Shown here piece after piece: positions 8,642 to 15,544 of a stretch of 22,423 nucleotides of DNA. The translations under genes and the position numbers were made by a program. Source of the DNA: Phocaeicola_A sp964432715 (GTDB taxonomy: Bacteria; Bacteroidota; Bacteroidia; Bacteroidales; Bacteroidaceae); contig CAYSOW010000028.1 of NCBI GenBank assembly GCA_964432715.1, forward strand, positions 1 to 22,423, written 5' to 3'. Below the pieces are notes generated by a model. That model was not told the DNA's origin. It saw nothing but the letters and a program-made list of their open reading frames with translations, and did not search any database. The number at the start of each line of letters is the position of its first letter. Within the stretch, counting starts at the first letter, position 1.

Positions 8642-9001
8642 ATGGTGTACAATCCCGATAAAAAGTTGAAGTTATACTATTCCACCGGGGAGGTGGCGGA
8701 AATGCTGAACATCCCGGAGCCCACTTTGCGCCATTGGGAGAAGGAGTTTCCCAACATCCTCAACCCCCGTCGTGCCGGACGAAACATCCGTCAGTACACG
8801 GAGGCGGATATTGAGCAGGTGCGCCTCATTCAGCACTTAGTGAAGGAGAAGGGCATGACGCATGCCGGTGCCCGCCAAGTGCTGAAGAGCGACCAGAAGG
8901 ATGAGGCTGCCACCACGGCGGAAATCGTGGAGCGCCTCAAATCGGTGCGCGAAGAGCTGATTGCCATTCGCAATGAAATCGACCGGAACGTGGTCTATTA
9001 G
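8642..9001 (+). CDS. MerR-family HTH transcriptional regulator
   Basis: A 119-residue DNA-binding protein with the winged-helix MerR domain in the first ~80 residues: YSTGEVAEMLNIPEPTLRHW, then the wing region around NPRRAGRNIRQYTEADIEQV, then a helix containing KEKGMTHAGARQVLKS. After this comes a short helical tail that could form the usual antiparallel dimerisation coil. There is no C-terminal effector domain and no cysteine metal site, so no ligand can be proposed. The gene follows the M23 peptidase by 27 bases, suggesting one transcript. Its TAG stop overlaps the prmA stop codon on the other strand. Target genes are unknown; autoregulation of the 7.5 kb divergent promoter region is a possibility only. 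Confidence 0.88.
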   Translation: MVYNPDKKLKLYYSTGEVAEMLNIPEPTLRHWEKEFPNILNPRRAGRNIRQYTEADIEQVRLIQHLVKEKGMTHAGARQVLKSDQKDEAATTAEIVERLKSVREELIAIRNEIDRNVVY

Positions 9002-9843
9002 GGTTTCATCAATTTCACGACCGCCCAGTTGTGCTTCTCTTTGTAGTGCACAAACTGCAGGCCCAGACGCTCGCCCTCGGCACGGATGTAGGGAATGTCT
9101 TCCACATAGAATCCACTCATGTAAATCTCCGAACCCGGATGCATGCACGCCACGTATTGTGCCATGTCGTTCAGCAGAATGTTGCGGTTGATGTTGGCAA
9201 TGATGACGTCAAACGGGGTGCGTCCTTTCAGTGAGGTGGCGTCGCCCAGTTCCACCTGAATATTCTCGATGTGGTTCAGTTGCAGGTTGTCGATGGAGTT
9301 CGTCACGCACCAGTTGTCGATGTCGATGGCGGTAATCGGGTCGGCGCCGCGCATAGAAGCCAGGATGGCCAGGATGGATGTGCCGCAACCCATGTCGAGC
9401 AGCGACTTCCCTTTCAAGTCGGCGTCCAGCAACTCCCCGATGATGAGGCTGGTGGTCTCGTGGTGACCGGTGCCGAATGCCATCTGCGGGTTAATCAGAA
9501 TCTCATACTCCGCCTGCGGCACCTCCTTATGGAACGTGCTGTGCACCACGCAACGGTTGTCAATCACGATGGGTTGGAAGAAGTTCTTCTCCCACTCCTC
9601 GTTCCAGTTTTTATCCTCTTGCGGAATCACCTCATACTGAATCTCCGTTCCCTCGATGGGGAAGTTCAGAATCATCTCCTTCAGCGCCTCCTCGTCAAAG
9701 AGTTTCTCCTGAATATAAGCGTCGATGCCCCCTTCGGCATCCATAAAACTTTCGAAACCAATCTCGGCACTGAGGGCTGAGAGCACGTCGTTCACCGGTT
9801 CGTTGCACGGCTGCGTGCGGAATGTAACTTTCAGATATTTCAT
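8998..9843 (-). CDS. prmA: Ribosomal protein L11 methyltransferase (PrmA)
   Basis: Predicted to methylate ribosomal protein L11 using S-adenosylmethionine. The 281-residue product has the N-terminal substrate-recognition domain (1-~70), the conserved linker around KNWNEEWEK (78-86), then the SAM-binding fold: NPQMAFGTGHHETT at 118-131, LLDMGCGTSILAI at 148-160, ITAIDID at 170-176 and IIANINRNIL at 214-223. The glycine-rich SAM loop reads GCGTS where many families have GCGTG, a conservative change. The start is the ATG at 9843 (MKYLKVTFR). A longer reading from 10008 would add 55 residues with a stray hydrophobic segment and would cover the promoter boxes, so it is rejected. It converges on the merR gene with a 4-base overlap, and no terminator separates them. 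Confidence 0.95.
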   Translation of the reverse strand: MKYLKVTFRTQPCNEPVNDVLSALSAEIGFESFMDAEGGIDAYIQEKLFDEEALKEMILNFPIEGTEIQYEVIPQEDKNWNEEWEKNFFQPIVIDNRCVVHSTFHKEVPQAEYEILINPQMAFGTGHHETTSLIIGELLDADLKGKSLLDMGCGTSILAILASMRGADPITAIDIDNWCVTNSIDNLQLNHIENIQVELGDATSLKGRTPFDVIIANINRNILLNDMAQYVACMHPGSEIYMSGFYVEDIPYIRAEGERLGLQFVHYKEKHNWAVVKLMKP

Positions 9844-9884
9844 GTCGCGTCCAATTTGTTGTGATGAAATTTGTAAAGACGATG

Positions 9885-9892
9885 CAAAGATA
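9885..9892 (-). promoter_or_regulatory. Predicted -7 box of prmA
   Basis: The minus strand reads TATCTTTG, a full TAnnTTTG match, 41 bases before the prmA ATG at 9843. No convincing TTTG is found 18-21 bases further upstream, so only the -7 box is proposed. Confidence 0.5.
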
Positions 9893-9909
9893 GTGATAAA
9901 TAGGAAAAA

Positions 9910-9935
9910 CCCTATCAACAAATAGGGAATTTCCC
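9910..9935. promoter_or_regulatory. Two overlapping palindromes, candidate operator
   Basis: CCCTAT - 6 bases - ATAGGG (9910-9927) runs into GGGAATTTCCC (9925-9935), an 11-base perfect palindrome. Both sit between the prmA -7 box and the -33 box of the gene at 10025, ending one base before that box's flank. Position and symmetry suggest a protein-binding site; no regulator is identified. Confidence 0.35.
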
Positions 9936-9936
9936 C

Positions 9937-9966
9937 TTTGGGTATCAAAAACCTTCCGTAAATTTG
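9937..9966 (+). promoter_or_regulatory. Predicted promoter of the Trp-rich protein-FadL unit
   Basis: TTTG (9937-9940), 18 bases, then TAAATTTG (9959-9966) matches the Bacteroides promoter consensus. It gives a leader of about 50 bases before the ATG at 10025, beginning with the hairpin at 9969-9988. Confidence 0.6.
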
Positions 9967-9968
9967 TA

Positions 9969-9988
9969 TCGGTTTCAAAAGGGACCGA
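9969..9988 (+). other. 5' leader hairpin
   Basis: TCGGTTTC pairs with GGGACCGA (8 base pairs including two G-U pairs) around an AAAA tetraloop. Located at or next to the expected transcript start of the gene at 10025, it could stabilise the mRNA or bind a factor. Seen in the sequence; the role is inferred. Confidence 0.4.
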
Positions 9989-10024
9989 CGAATTGAAAAT
10001 AGAAACAATAATAAATAATGTGTT

Positions 10025-11287
10025 ATGAAGAAATCAGTAATCCTTACATTGGGTTTGGCCTTGCTGCCTTGGGTGGCAACGATGGCTCAGACAGACGATG
10101 ATCTCTACTACGTGCCGAAGAAGAGTACGAAGAGCACGACCACCACGACGACGACCACGCCGACGGTGCGTCCTGCCGCTGCTACCTCTTCGAGCGCTTA
10201 CACCATCGCTCCTGCTACGGTGGTGGTGCGTGACCGCAAGGGTAATACGCGCGATGTGGATGAATACAATCGTCGTTACACCTCTTCGCAGAATGATTTC
10301 TCCGTGGAGAATGATACGCTCTATATCGATGAGCGCATTGACAGTGACTTGAACGGGGAGTGGGTGAATGGCTTCGACGGTTCGCAGGATGACTACGAAT
10401 ATGCTGTGCGCCTGATTCGTTTCCGCAACCCGCGCTACGCCATTCCTGTAAGTAGTCCGCTCTATTGGGACATTGTCTACGGAGCTGCCTACAACACTTG
10501 GGATTGGAATGTGTATGACGACGGTCTCTATGCCTATATCTTCCCGACTTTCTCCAACCGTTTGTGGTGGGATTGGCGCTATAGTCCCGCTTCTTGGTAC
10601 GGCTGGTACGGTGGCTGGTATGGCGGCTGGGGCTGGGGATGGAACAGCTGGCGCCTTTCATGGGGCTGGGATCCTTGGTTCTACGGTGGCTGGTCGCATC
10701 CGCACTTTGCACACAACCACTTCGGCGGATTCAATCCGGGGGTTCATGCACCGAGCTTTGCAGCGCGTCCGGGAGGTGATCGTGGTTTCAGCGGCGGTCG
10801 CATCAGTAGCTCTCGTCAGGGAGGCGCTATCATGGGTCACGACCGTGCCAATCGTTTCACCGGTACCCGTGTAGGTAACTTCGGTACGCAGAGTCGCGGC
10901 AATTCCGGCTTCGGCGTAGGTGGCGGTTCTTCGGTTCGTCCCTCTTCGCAGGGTGTCGGTACGCGTGGCAACGGTGCTACGGGAGTGAACAGCGGCAACA
11001 GCGGTCGTTCCACTTCCTCTTTCGTTCGCCCCAACAGCGTACGTAACAGTGGCAACACCTACAGTCGTCCGAGCAGCACCCGCAGCTCATCCGGCTCACG
11101 GAGCGAATCGGGNNNNNNNNNNNNNNNNNNNNNNNNNNNNNNNNNNNNNNNNNNNNNNNNNNNNNNNNNNNNNNNNNNNNNNNNNNNNNNNNNNNNNNNN
11201 NNNNNNNNNNNNGGTAGCTTCGGTGGCGGCAACTCCGGCGGCGGACGTTCCGGTGGCGGTGGTCATTCAGGTGGCAGCAGAAGATAA
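10025..11287 (+). CDS. Secreted Trp/Tyr/Gly-rich low-complexity protein (contains assembly gap)
   Basis: Function not recognised. A signal peptide is clear (residues 1-21 or so, ending VATMAQ). It is followed by a run of eight or nine threonines (about 38-45), then a folded-looking acidic segment (about 80-175, including NDTLYIDERIDSDLNGEW). Next is an aromatic tract at 181-223 with 14 tryptophans in 43 residues, arranged as WYGGWYGGWGWGW-like units, and a His-rich patch HPHFAHNHF (225-233). The rest is a Gly/Ser/Arg/Asn-rich tail ending in GGGHSGGSRR. One hundred Ns (11113-11212) interrupt the tail, so the true length is unknown. The frame happens to stay open across them, and the residues beyond (GSFGGGNSGGGRSG) continue the same composition, which supports one gene. 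It is probably co-transcribed with the FadL-type gene 39 bases downstream, pointing to the periplasm, outer membrane or cell surface. Confidence 0.8.
   Translation: MKKSVILTLGLALLPWVATMAQTDDDLYYVPKKSTKSTTTTTTTTPTVRPAAATSSSAYTIAPATVVVRDRKGNTRDVDEYNRRYTSSQNDFSVENDTLYIDERIDSDLNGEWVNGFDGSQDDYEYAVRLIRFRNPRYAIPVSSPLYWDIVYGAAYNTWDWNVYDDGLYAYIFPTFSNRLWWDWRYSPASWYGWYGGWYGGWGWGWNSWRLSWGWDPWFYGGWSHPHFAHNHFGGFNPGVHAPSFAARPGGDRGFSGGRISSSRQGGAIMGHDRANRFTGTRVGNFGTQSRGNSGFGVGGGSSVRPSSQGVGTRGNGATGVNSGNSGRSTSSFVRPNSVRNSGNTYSRPSSTRSSSGSRSESXXXXXXXXXXXXXXXXXXXXXXXXXXXXXXXXXXGSFGGGNSGGGRSGGGGHSGGSRR
11113..11212. other. Assembly gap (100 N)
   Basis: Exactly 100 unknown bases, the conventional placeholder for a gap of unknown size. 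It falls inside the Gly/Ser-rich coding tail, where tandem repeats probably broke a short-read assembly. Confidence 0.98.
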
Positions 11288-11326
11288 AAGTATTTAGAAG
11301 TAGAAAATGGTTAAAGATACAAGTTT

Positions 11327-12913
11327 ATGAAGAATAAAAAATGGTTAGTTGCTTTAAGCATCGCAACCTGTGCAGGTGTGATGCAAGCACAGACGCATTA
11401 TGATGTGACTCCGTTGGCCACTCCCGAGTTGAACGGTACCGCCCGCTTCGTGGGTATGGGTGGCGCCATGAGTGCCTTGGGTGCCGACCTTTCCGTGATG
11501 GGTACCAACCCTGCCGGTATCGGTGTTTATCGTAGCAATGATGTGGCTTTGACGGCCAGCACCAATAGTGTGGAGTCGAATGCCTTGGGTACGACAACCA
11601 AACGTAACCGACTCTCTTTTGATCAGATTGGTTTCGTTTATAGTAATAAGGTGGGCAACAATACGCCGCTGCGCTATATCAACTTTGGTTTCAATTACCA
11701 CAAGTATAACAACTTCAGCAAACGTACGCTGGTGGAAAGCAACCTGAACGGTTTGTCGCAGACGGGCTATATGGCTCATCAGGCGGATATGTTGGGTAAC
11801 TCTTACAGCGATTTCCAACAGATGCTTGGATATCAGAACGATTATCAGGCGTTTGATGACGATCACTACGGTTGGTTGTCTGTGATGGGCGGCCGCGGTG
11901 GACTGGTGGATGCTAAAGAGGGTACAGGCTGGGCTTCTCACTACGGTTGGACCGGTGGTAAATCCACTACCTATATGCAGACTACCGGTGGTGTGAATGC
12001 GTATGATTTCAATATGTCATTCAACGTGCAGGATCGTTATTTCTTCGGTATCACGGTGGGCGTGTATGATGTCAACTACTCGCGCTCGGTGGTTTATGGC
12101 GAGAGCGATTTGTACCGCACGGGCGGCTTGGGCGCTTCTTACACCTTGAAGAACTGGTATGATGCCGATGGTACCGGCGTGGATGTGAAACTGGGTACCA
12201 TCATCCGTCCGATTGAGGACTCTTCGTTCCGTATCGGTTTGGCTGTCCATACACCGACTTGGTATGAGTTGACTGAGCGCTATTCGTCTACACTCTCTTC
12301 TAATTTCGATATGCAGGAGAGTGATGGTACGGTGAACAACTACTCGGTGAATATGGATACATACGACTGGGGTGGGGATGTGGTTAATGATTATGAACTT
12401 CGCACTCCGTGGCGCTTCAACCTGAGTGCCGGTTACACCATCGGTCGTTCGGTGGCTTTGGATGCTGAGTATGAGTTTGCGGATTATGGCACTATGCGTA
12501 TGAGAGATGGCGAAGGCTATGAGGATCTTTGGTCGAGCATTCAGAATCGTATCATTAAGGAGGACTTGAAGGGCGTGCATACGTTCCGTGTGGGTCTGGA
12601 GTCGAAGTTGCTTCCCGACTTGAGCTTGCGCTTGGGTTACAACTATAACTCGGCTATCTACGAGAAGAACGCTTATAAGGAGTTCCCTTACAACAATACG
12701 ACGCGTACCGATACGCAGTATGCCAACGATAAGGAGAATCATACCGTGACGATCGGTTTGGGCTACAAGTACAAAGGTTTCTATGCCGATATGGCTTACT
12801 TGTATCGTCAGAACAAGTCGGACTTCTACGCCTTTGACGATGCTTCTCTGGAGGCAGTGAAGGTGAAAGACGATTACAACCGTGTCTTACTGACCCTCGG
12901 TTATAAATTCTGA
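11327..12913 (+). CDS. Outer membrane transport protein, FadL/OmpP1/TodX family
   Basis: Probable outer membrane beta-barrel for hydrophobic compounds. The 528-residue product begins with a signal peptide (MKNKKWLVALSIATCAGVMQAQ). The family-type N-terminal region follows: GTARFVGMGGAMSALGAD at about 37-54, then TNPAGIG at 60-66, the NPAG motif used to recognise FadL-type proteins. The remainder is rich in alternating aromatic strands and ends in a barrel-like strand, RVLLTLGYKF, with a terminal Phe. In the Bacteroidetes many such proteins are annotated only as hypothetical or OmpP1-like, and the ligand is not known. It shares a transcript with the Trp-rich secreted protein upstream and is closed by the strong terminator at 12933-12989. 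Confidence 0.85.
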   Translation: MKNKKWLVALSIATCAGVMQAQTHYDVTPLATPELNGTARFVGMGGAMSALGADLSVMGTNPAGIGVYRSNDVALTASTNSVESNALGTTTKRNRLSFDQIGFVYSNKVGNNTPLRYINFGFNYHKYNNFSKRTLVESNLNGLSQTGYMAHQADMLGNSYSDFQQMLGYQNDYQAFDDDHYGWLSVMGGRGGLVDAKEGTGWASHYGWTGGKSTTYMQTTGGVNAYDFNMSFNVQDRYFFGITVGVYDVNYSRSVVYGESDLYRTGGLGASYTLKNWYDADGTGVDVKLGTIIRPIEDSSFRIGLAVHTPTWYELTERYSSTLSSNFDMQESDGTVNNYSVNMDTYDWGGDVVNDYELRTPWRFNLSAGYTIGRSVALDAEYEFADYGTMRMRDGEGYEDLWSSIQNRIIKEDLKGVHTFRVGLESKLLPDLSLRLGYNYNSAIYEKNAYKEFPYNNTTRTDTQYANDKENHTVTIGLGYKYKGFYADMAYLYRQNKSDFYAFDDASLEAVKVKDDYNRVLLTLGYKF

Positions 12914-12932
12914 GCACCTATATAATAAGGTA

Positions 12933-12989
12933 TAAAAAAGAAGAGGTCCTTCTACACCGGGTGGTGTCGGAAGGACCTCTCTTTTTTTT
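12933..12989. terminator. Strong bidirectional terminator
   Basis: An 11-base perfect stem, AGAGGTCCTTC (12942-12952) with GAAGGACCTCT (12970-12980), continues into ACACC/GGTGT closed by a GGGT loop. Eight Ts follow on the plus strand (12982-12989) and six on the minus strand (12938-12933). It serves the FadL-type gene and the convergent DUF5606 gene. Confidence 0.92.
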
Positions 12990-13028
12990 AATAATATACT
13001 TAAAATGAATAATCCAAAGGACCGAAAA

Positions 13029-13445
13029 TTACTCGGCACTTTCTTCCTCTTTCTCAACGAATTCCGTAACACCGTTCTCGATGAGAATATTGTACCACTG
13101 GCACAATTTCTTGATGTCAGTGTTATAGACACGATCACGATCGAAGTCAGGCAAAACCTGTGCAAAGAACTCCTGCAACTCAGCTGCGCTGGCTTTCTTA
13201 TAGTCGAAAGAAATCTTCTGACCATTCTCTTTCACCTTCAGATTCTCCAACACCTGGCTCAAGGGAACATCGTCCGCATTGGTGTACATAGAGATATCAC
13301 CCAAAGAAGTCACCTTCTCGCTGGCATGCACCGGCACGCGTTTCTTTGCAGCATCCAGTGTCTCCACAATCAACATATTTCTTCCTTGAGAAATCAACTT
13401 AAACAAACCCGGTTTGCCCGAGATGGATAAAATCATTCTTAACAT
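13029..13445 (-). CDS. DUF5606 family protein
   Basis: A 138-residue cytoplasmic protein of a family found mainly in Bacteroidetes, without an assigned function. The recognisable part is the N-terminus, MILSISGKPGLFKLISQGRN, followed by a beta-rich segment (MLIVETLDAAKKRVPVHASEKV) and DISMYTNADDVPL. A helical C-terminal half contains ASAAELQEFFAQVLPDFDRDRVY and an acidic end, EKEEESAE. The small SH3/Tudor-like beta start followed by helices suggests a nucleic-acid or protein-binding adaptor, but this is guesswork. It has its own well-spaced promoter 43 bases upstream and lies after coaE, so it can be expressed independently of the nusB cluster. Its transcript ends at the shared bidirectional hairpin. 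Confidence 0.85.
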   Translation of the reverse strand: MLRMILSISGKPGLFKLISQGRNMLIVETLDAAKKRVPVHASEKVTSLGDISMYTNADDVPLSQVLENLKVKENGQKISFDYKKASAAELQEFFAQVLPDFDRDRVYNTDIKKLCQWYNILIENGVTEFVEKEEESAE

Positions 13446-13487
13446 AGTCGTCTTCTATTATTTAATTATATAATGTATTCGGAAAGG

Positions 13488-13519
13488 CAAAGGTAGCACA
13501 CAGAACGCAGACCTACAAA
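13488..13519 (-). promoter_or_regulatory. Predicted promoter of the DUF5606 gene
   Basis: The minus strand reads TTTG (13519-13516), 20 bases, then TACCTTTG (13495-13488), a full consensus match 43 bases before the ATG. It sits in the gap after coaE. Confidence 0.7.
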
Positions 13520-13553
13520 TCTTCTTTCCGAAAAACTTGACTTTAAACATATA

Positions 13554-14138
13554 TTAGGAAACCAGGTCGCGCAGCAACTGTTCCACTTGGGGCAGCAGGG
13601 GCGTCTCGCCGTCGTTAATCACTTCACGGTCGGCCAGTTTCCTTTTCTCTTCGTCATCCATCTGTTGCAGGATGCGGGCGCGTATCACTGCCTCCGAGGC
13701 TTTGTCCCGGTGGATGGAGCGACAGAGACGCACGTTGATGGGGGCGTAGACCATCAACACCTCGTCGACGGCATCGCGGAAGCCGGATTCAAACAGAATG
13801 GCGGATTCAAAAGCTACGACGGGGGCTGTCTGTCTGCCTGCCCAATGGAGGAAGTCCTCCTTGACACGCGGGTGGATAATGGCATTCACCTGACGGGCGT
13901 GCGTTTTGTTGGCGAACAGGTAGTTGGCCAGTTCCTGACGGTTCAGCGTGCCGTCCGCATGATAGACGTTGGGGCCCACCAGCAGGGTCAGCGCCCGACG
14001 GATGGTTTCATTTTCGTTGGCCAGTCGTTTGGCCTCGTCGTCCGAGAGATAAACCGGGACCTGCATATCTTTCAGCAGTCGACTCACCATCGACTTGCCG
14101 CTGCCGATGCCACCGGTAATACCGAGTTTAATGCTCAT
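13554..14138 (-). CDS. coaE: Dephospho-CoA kinase (CoaE)
   Basis: Catalyses the last step of coenzyme A synthesis, phosphorylating the 3'-hydroxyl of dephospho-CoA with ATP. The 194-residue length is typical. The P-loop is GITGGIGSGKS (6-16), followed by LSDDEAKRL, which resembles the conserved D(A/S)D region. The CoA-binding/lid section contains NAIIHPRVKEDF, and FESAILFESGF corresponds to the family's VPLLFE(S/T) segment. RDKASEAVIRARILQQM precedes a KRKLADREVINDG end, matching the usual (A/D)xVIxNxG signature. Its ATG overlaps the end of the ybbR-like gene by 11 bases, so the two are translationally linked. Confidence 0.95.
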   Translation of the reverse strand: MSIKLGITGGIGSGKSMVSRLLKDMQVPVYLSDDEAKRLANENETIRRALTLLVGPNVYHADGTLNRQELANYLFANKTHARQVNAIIHPRVKEDFLHWAGRQTAPVVAFESAILFESGFRDAVDEVLMVYAPINVRLCRSIHRDKASEAVIRARILQQMDDEEKRKLADREVINDGETPLLPQVEQLLRDLVS

Positions 14139-15144
14139 AAGCGTTGGTCTCCTCTATTAAATAATCAATGTAAGAGGGCTGTATGCGCACGTTGTAGATC
14201 TCGGCGGGCATCGTGGCGATGCTCAGCGGGAACTTATCCGTGGTACATTTCTTCAGCTCGTTGTATGGAATTTCTATACGAAATTGTTTGCTTGTAATCT
14301 TCTTGAATCGGCTCAGCCCCACCTGGAAGGTCACTTTCGCCTTGGAGGGGAAGGTCTTCAGTCGTTTGTTGGCGGGGAAGTCGGTGCCCACAATATCCAC
14401 CTCCACCGTCTTCTCCGTGTAGAGGTCGGTGATGAACTTCGCCTGCACGCTGCCCGGCACAAACTTCGCACCGCGCACACTCTGCAGCGCGATCTTTCGG
14501 GTCAGTGTGTCCGACAGGTTGGTCAGTTCAACGGGTGCCGTATAGGCTGTGCGCAGCGTGTCCAGTATCTGTCTGGGCGCGTAGACCGTCACCGTGTCGG
14601 GCGAGAGCTTAATCTTCGCGATGTAGTGCTGCTTGGCGGCAGTGTAGCTACCCGTCAGCTTCACCGGCACGCGCTTCGACTGTCCGCGCGTATAGATGAT
14701 GTCGAGCGTGTCCGGATGAATGGAGACAATGCGGGTGGAAGAGGAGAGCTGGGAAGCAATCAACTTCTGCAAACGACTGCTCGGAATCCGGATGCGCTGG
14801 TCGCCCGAAGCGGTCAGCTCCTTGAAATCCGCGGTGATGGGATAGAAGGTCTGTCCGTATTGGTAGTTCAGAAGGACAGTCCCCTTATCCTGCAGGGAGA
14901 CTTGCAAATGCTCGGGCGGTTCCAGGGTGAGTACCACGTTCTGCGGCACATTCTTCAGACGGAAAGGGATGTTGAGCTCACTGTTGTAGCTGTCGTTGAG
15001 GGTCTGGATGAGCCAGAAAACAGACGCTACCACGAGAAAAAAGAGAAAAATCAGGAACTCCCTGTTCTTCTTGCTGAAGAGGAAGTCCCTGATTTTCTTA
15101 TTGCTTTTAATGCAGAAAAGCCGTATGTGCTCTTTGCTAAACAT
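14128..15144 (-). CDS. YbbR-like domain protein
   Basis: A 338-residue membrane-anchored protein: a basic N-terminus, one membrane helix at about 29-48 (FLIFLFFLVVASVFWLIQTL), then an extracytoplasmic part with repeated YbbR-type beta domains. Repeats can be made out around LNIPFRLKNVPQNVV, around KRVPVKLTGSY and DTVTVYAPRQILDTL, and around EKTVEVDIVGTDFP. In Firmicutes the YbbR protein CdaR modulates a diadenylate cyclase; no cyclase gene is next to this one, so that role should not be transferred directly. It lies 14 bases after yajC and overlaps coaE, which places it in the nusB-yajC-ybbR-coaE cluster often seen in Bacteroidetes. Confidence 0.85.
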   Translation of the reverse strand: MFSKEHIRLFCIKSNKKIRDFLFSKKNREFLIFLFFLVVASVFWLIQTLNDSYNSELNIPFRLKNVPQNVVLTLEPPEHLQVSLQDKGTVLLNYQYGQTFYPITADFKELTASGDQRIRIPSSRLQKLIASQLSSSTRIVSIHPDTLDIIYTRGQSKRVPVKLTGSYTAAKQHYIAKIKLSPDTVTVYAPRQILDTLRTAYTAPVELTNLSDTLTRKIALQSVRGAKFVPGSVQAKFITDLYTEKTVEVDIVGTDFPANKRLKTFPSKAKVTFQVGLSRFKKITSKQFRIEIPYNELKKCTTDKFPLSIATMPAEIYNVRIQPSYIDYLIEETNAYEH

Positions 15145-15158
15145 ACTGCACGATTAGA

Positions 15159-15485
15159 TTATTTCGCGTTCTGCTGAGTAGACGGAGCGTCCGCGTAAAT
15201 CGAATTCTTGTCGATTTTGATTTTTACGCCGGATGCAATCTCCAGGATCACAGCCGTATCCTCAATCTCCTTAATCTTACCGTAGATACCACCGGCGGTA
15301 ACCACCTCCTGACCTACAGCCAGATTACGACGGAAATTCATGATCTCTTTCTGCTTTTTGTTTTGCGGGCGAATCATGAAGAAGTACATAATCGCAAAGA
15401 TGACCACCATCATGATGATGAAAGAGTAGTTACCGGCACCACCGTTACCACCCTGAGCCTGCAAAAGAATTGTCATAAAATTCAT
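15159..15485 (-). CDS. yajC: Preprotein translocase subunit YajC
   Basis: A small accessory component of the SecDF-YajC complex at the inner membrane. The 108-residue product has a short Gly/Asn-rich N-terminus, one membrane helix at about 20-38 (YSFIIMMVVIFAIMYFFMI), the hallmark RPQNKKQKE right after it, and a soluble domain with GQEVVTAGGIYGKI. It ends in a short polar tail. It follows nusB by 59 bases and may also have a local promoter, because a full -7 box match overlaps the nusB stop. Confidence 0.95.
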   Translation of the reverse strand: MNFMTILLQAQGGNGGAGNYSFIIMMVVIFAIMYFFMIRPQNKKQKEIMNFRRNLAVGQEVVTAGGIYGKIKEIEDTAVILEIASGVKIKIDKNSIYADAPSTQQNAK

Positions 15486-15536
15486 AGTTCAATAGTTGTT
15501 AATGAGTGAATAATAAGGTTGTTTAAAACTCAACCA

Positions 15537-15544
15537 CAAAGATA
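15537..15544 (-). promoter_or_regulatory. Possible internal -7 box for yajC
   Basis: The minus strand reads TATCTTTG, a full TAnnTTTG match, 51 bases before the yajC ATG and directly after the nusB stop. No good TTTG -33 box is seen at 18-21 bases upstream. Confidence 0.35.

Noticed and set aside
9844..10008. N-terminal extension of prmA with a hydrophobic segment
   Set aside because: The family start at 9843 is clear, and the extension covers the -7 box, palindromes and opposing promoter.
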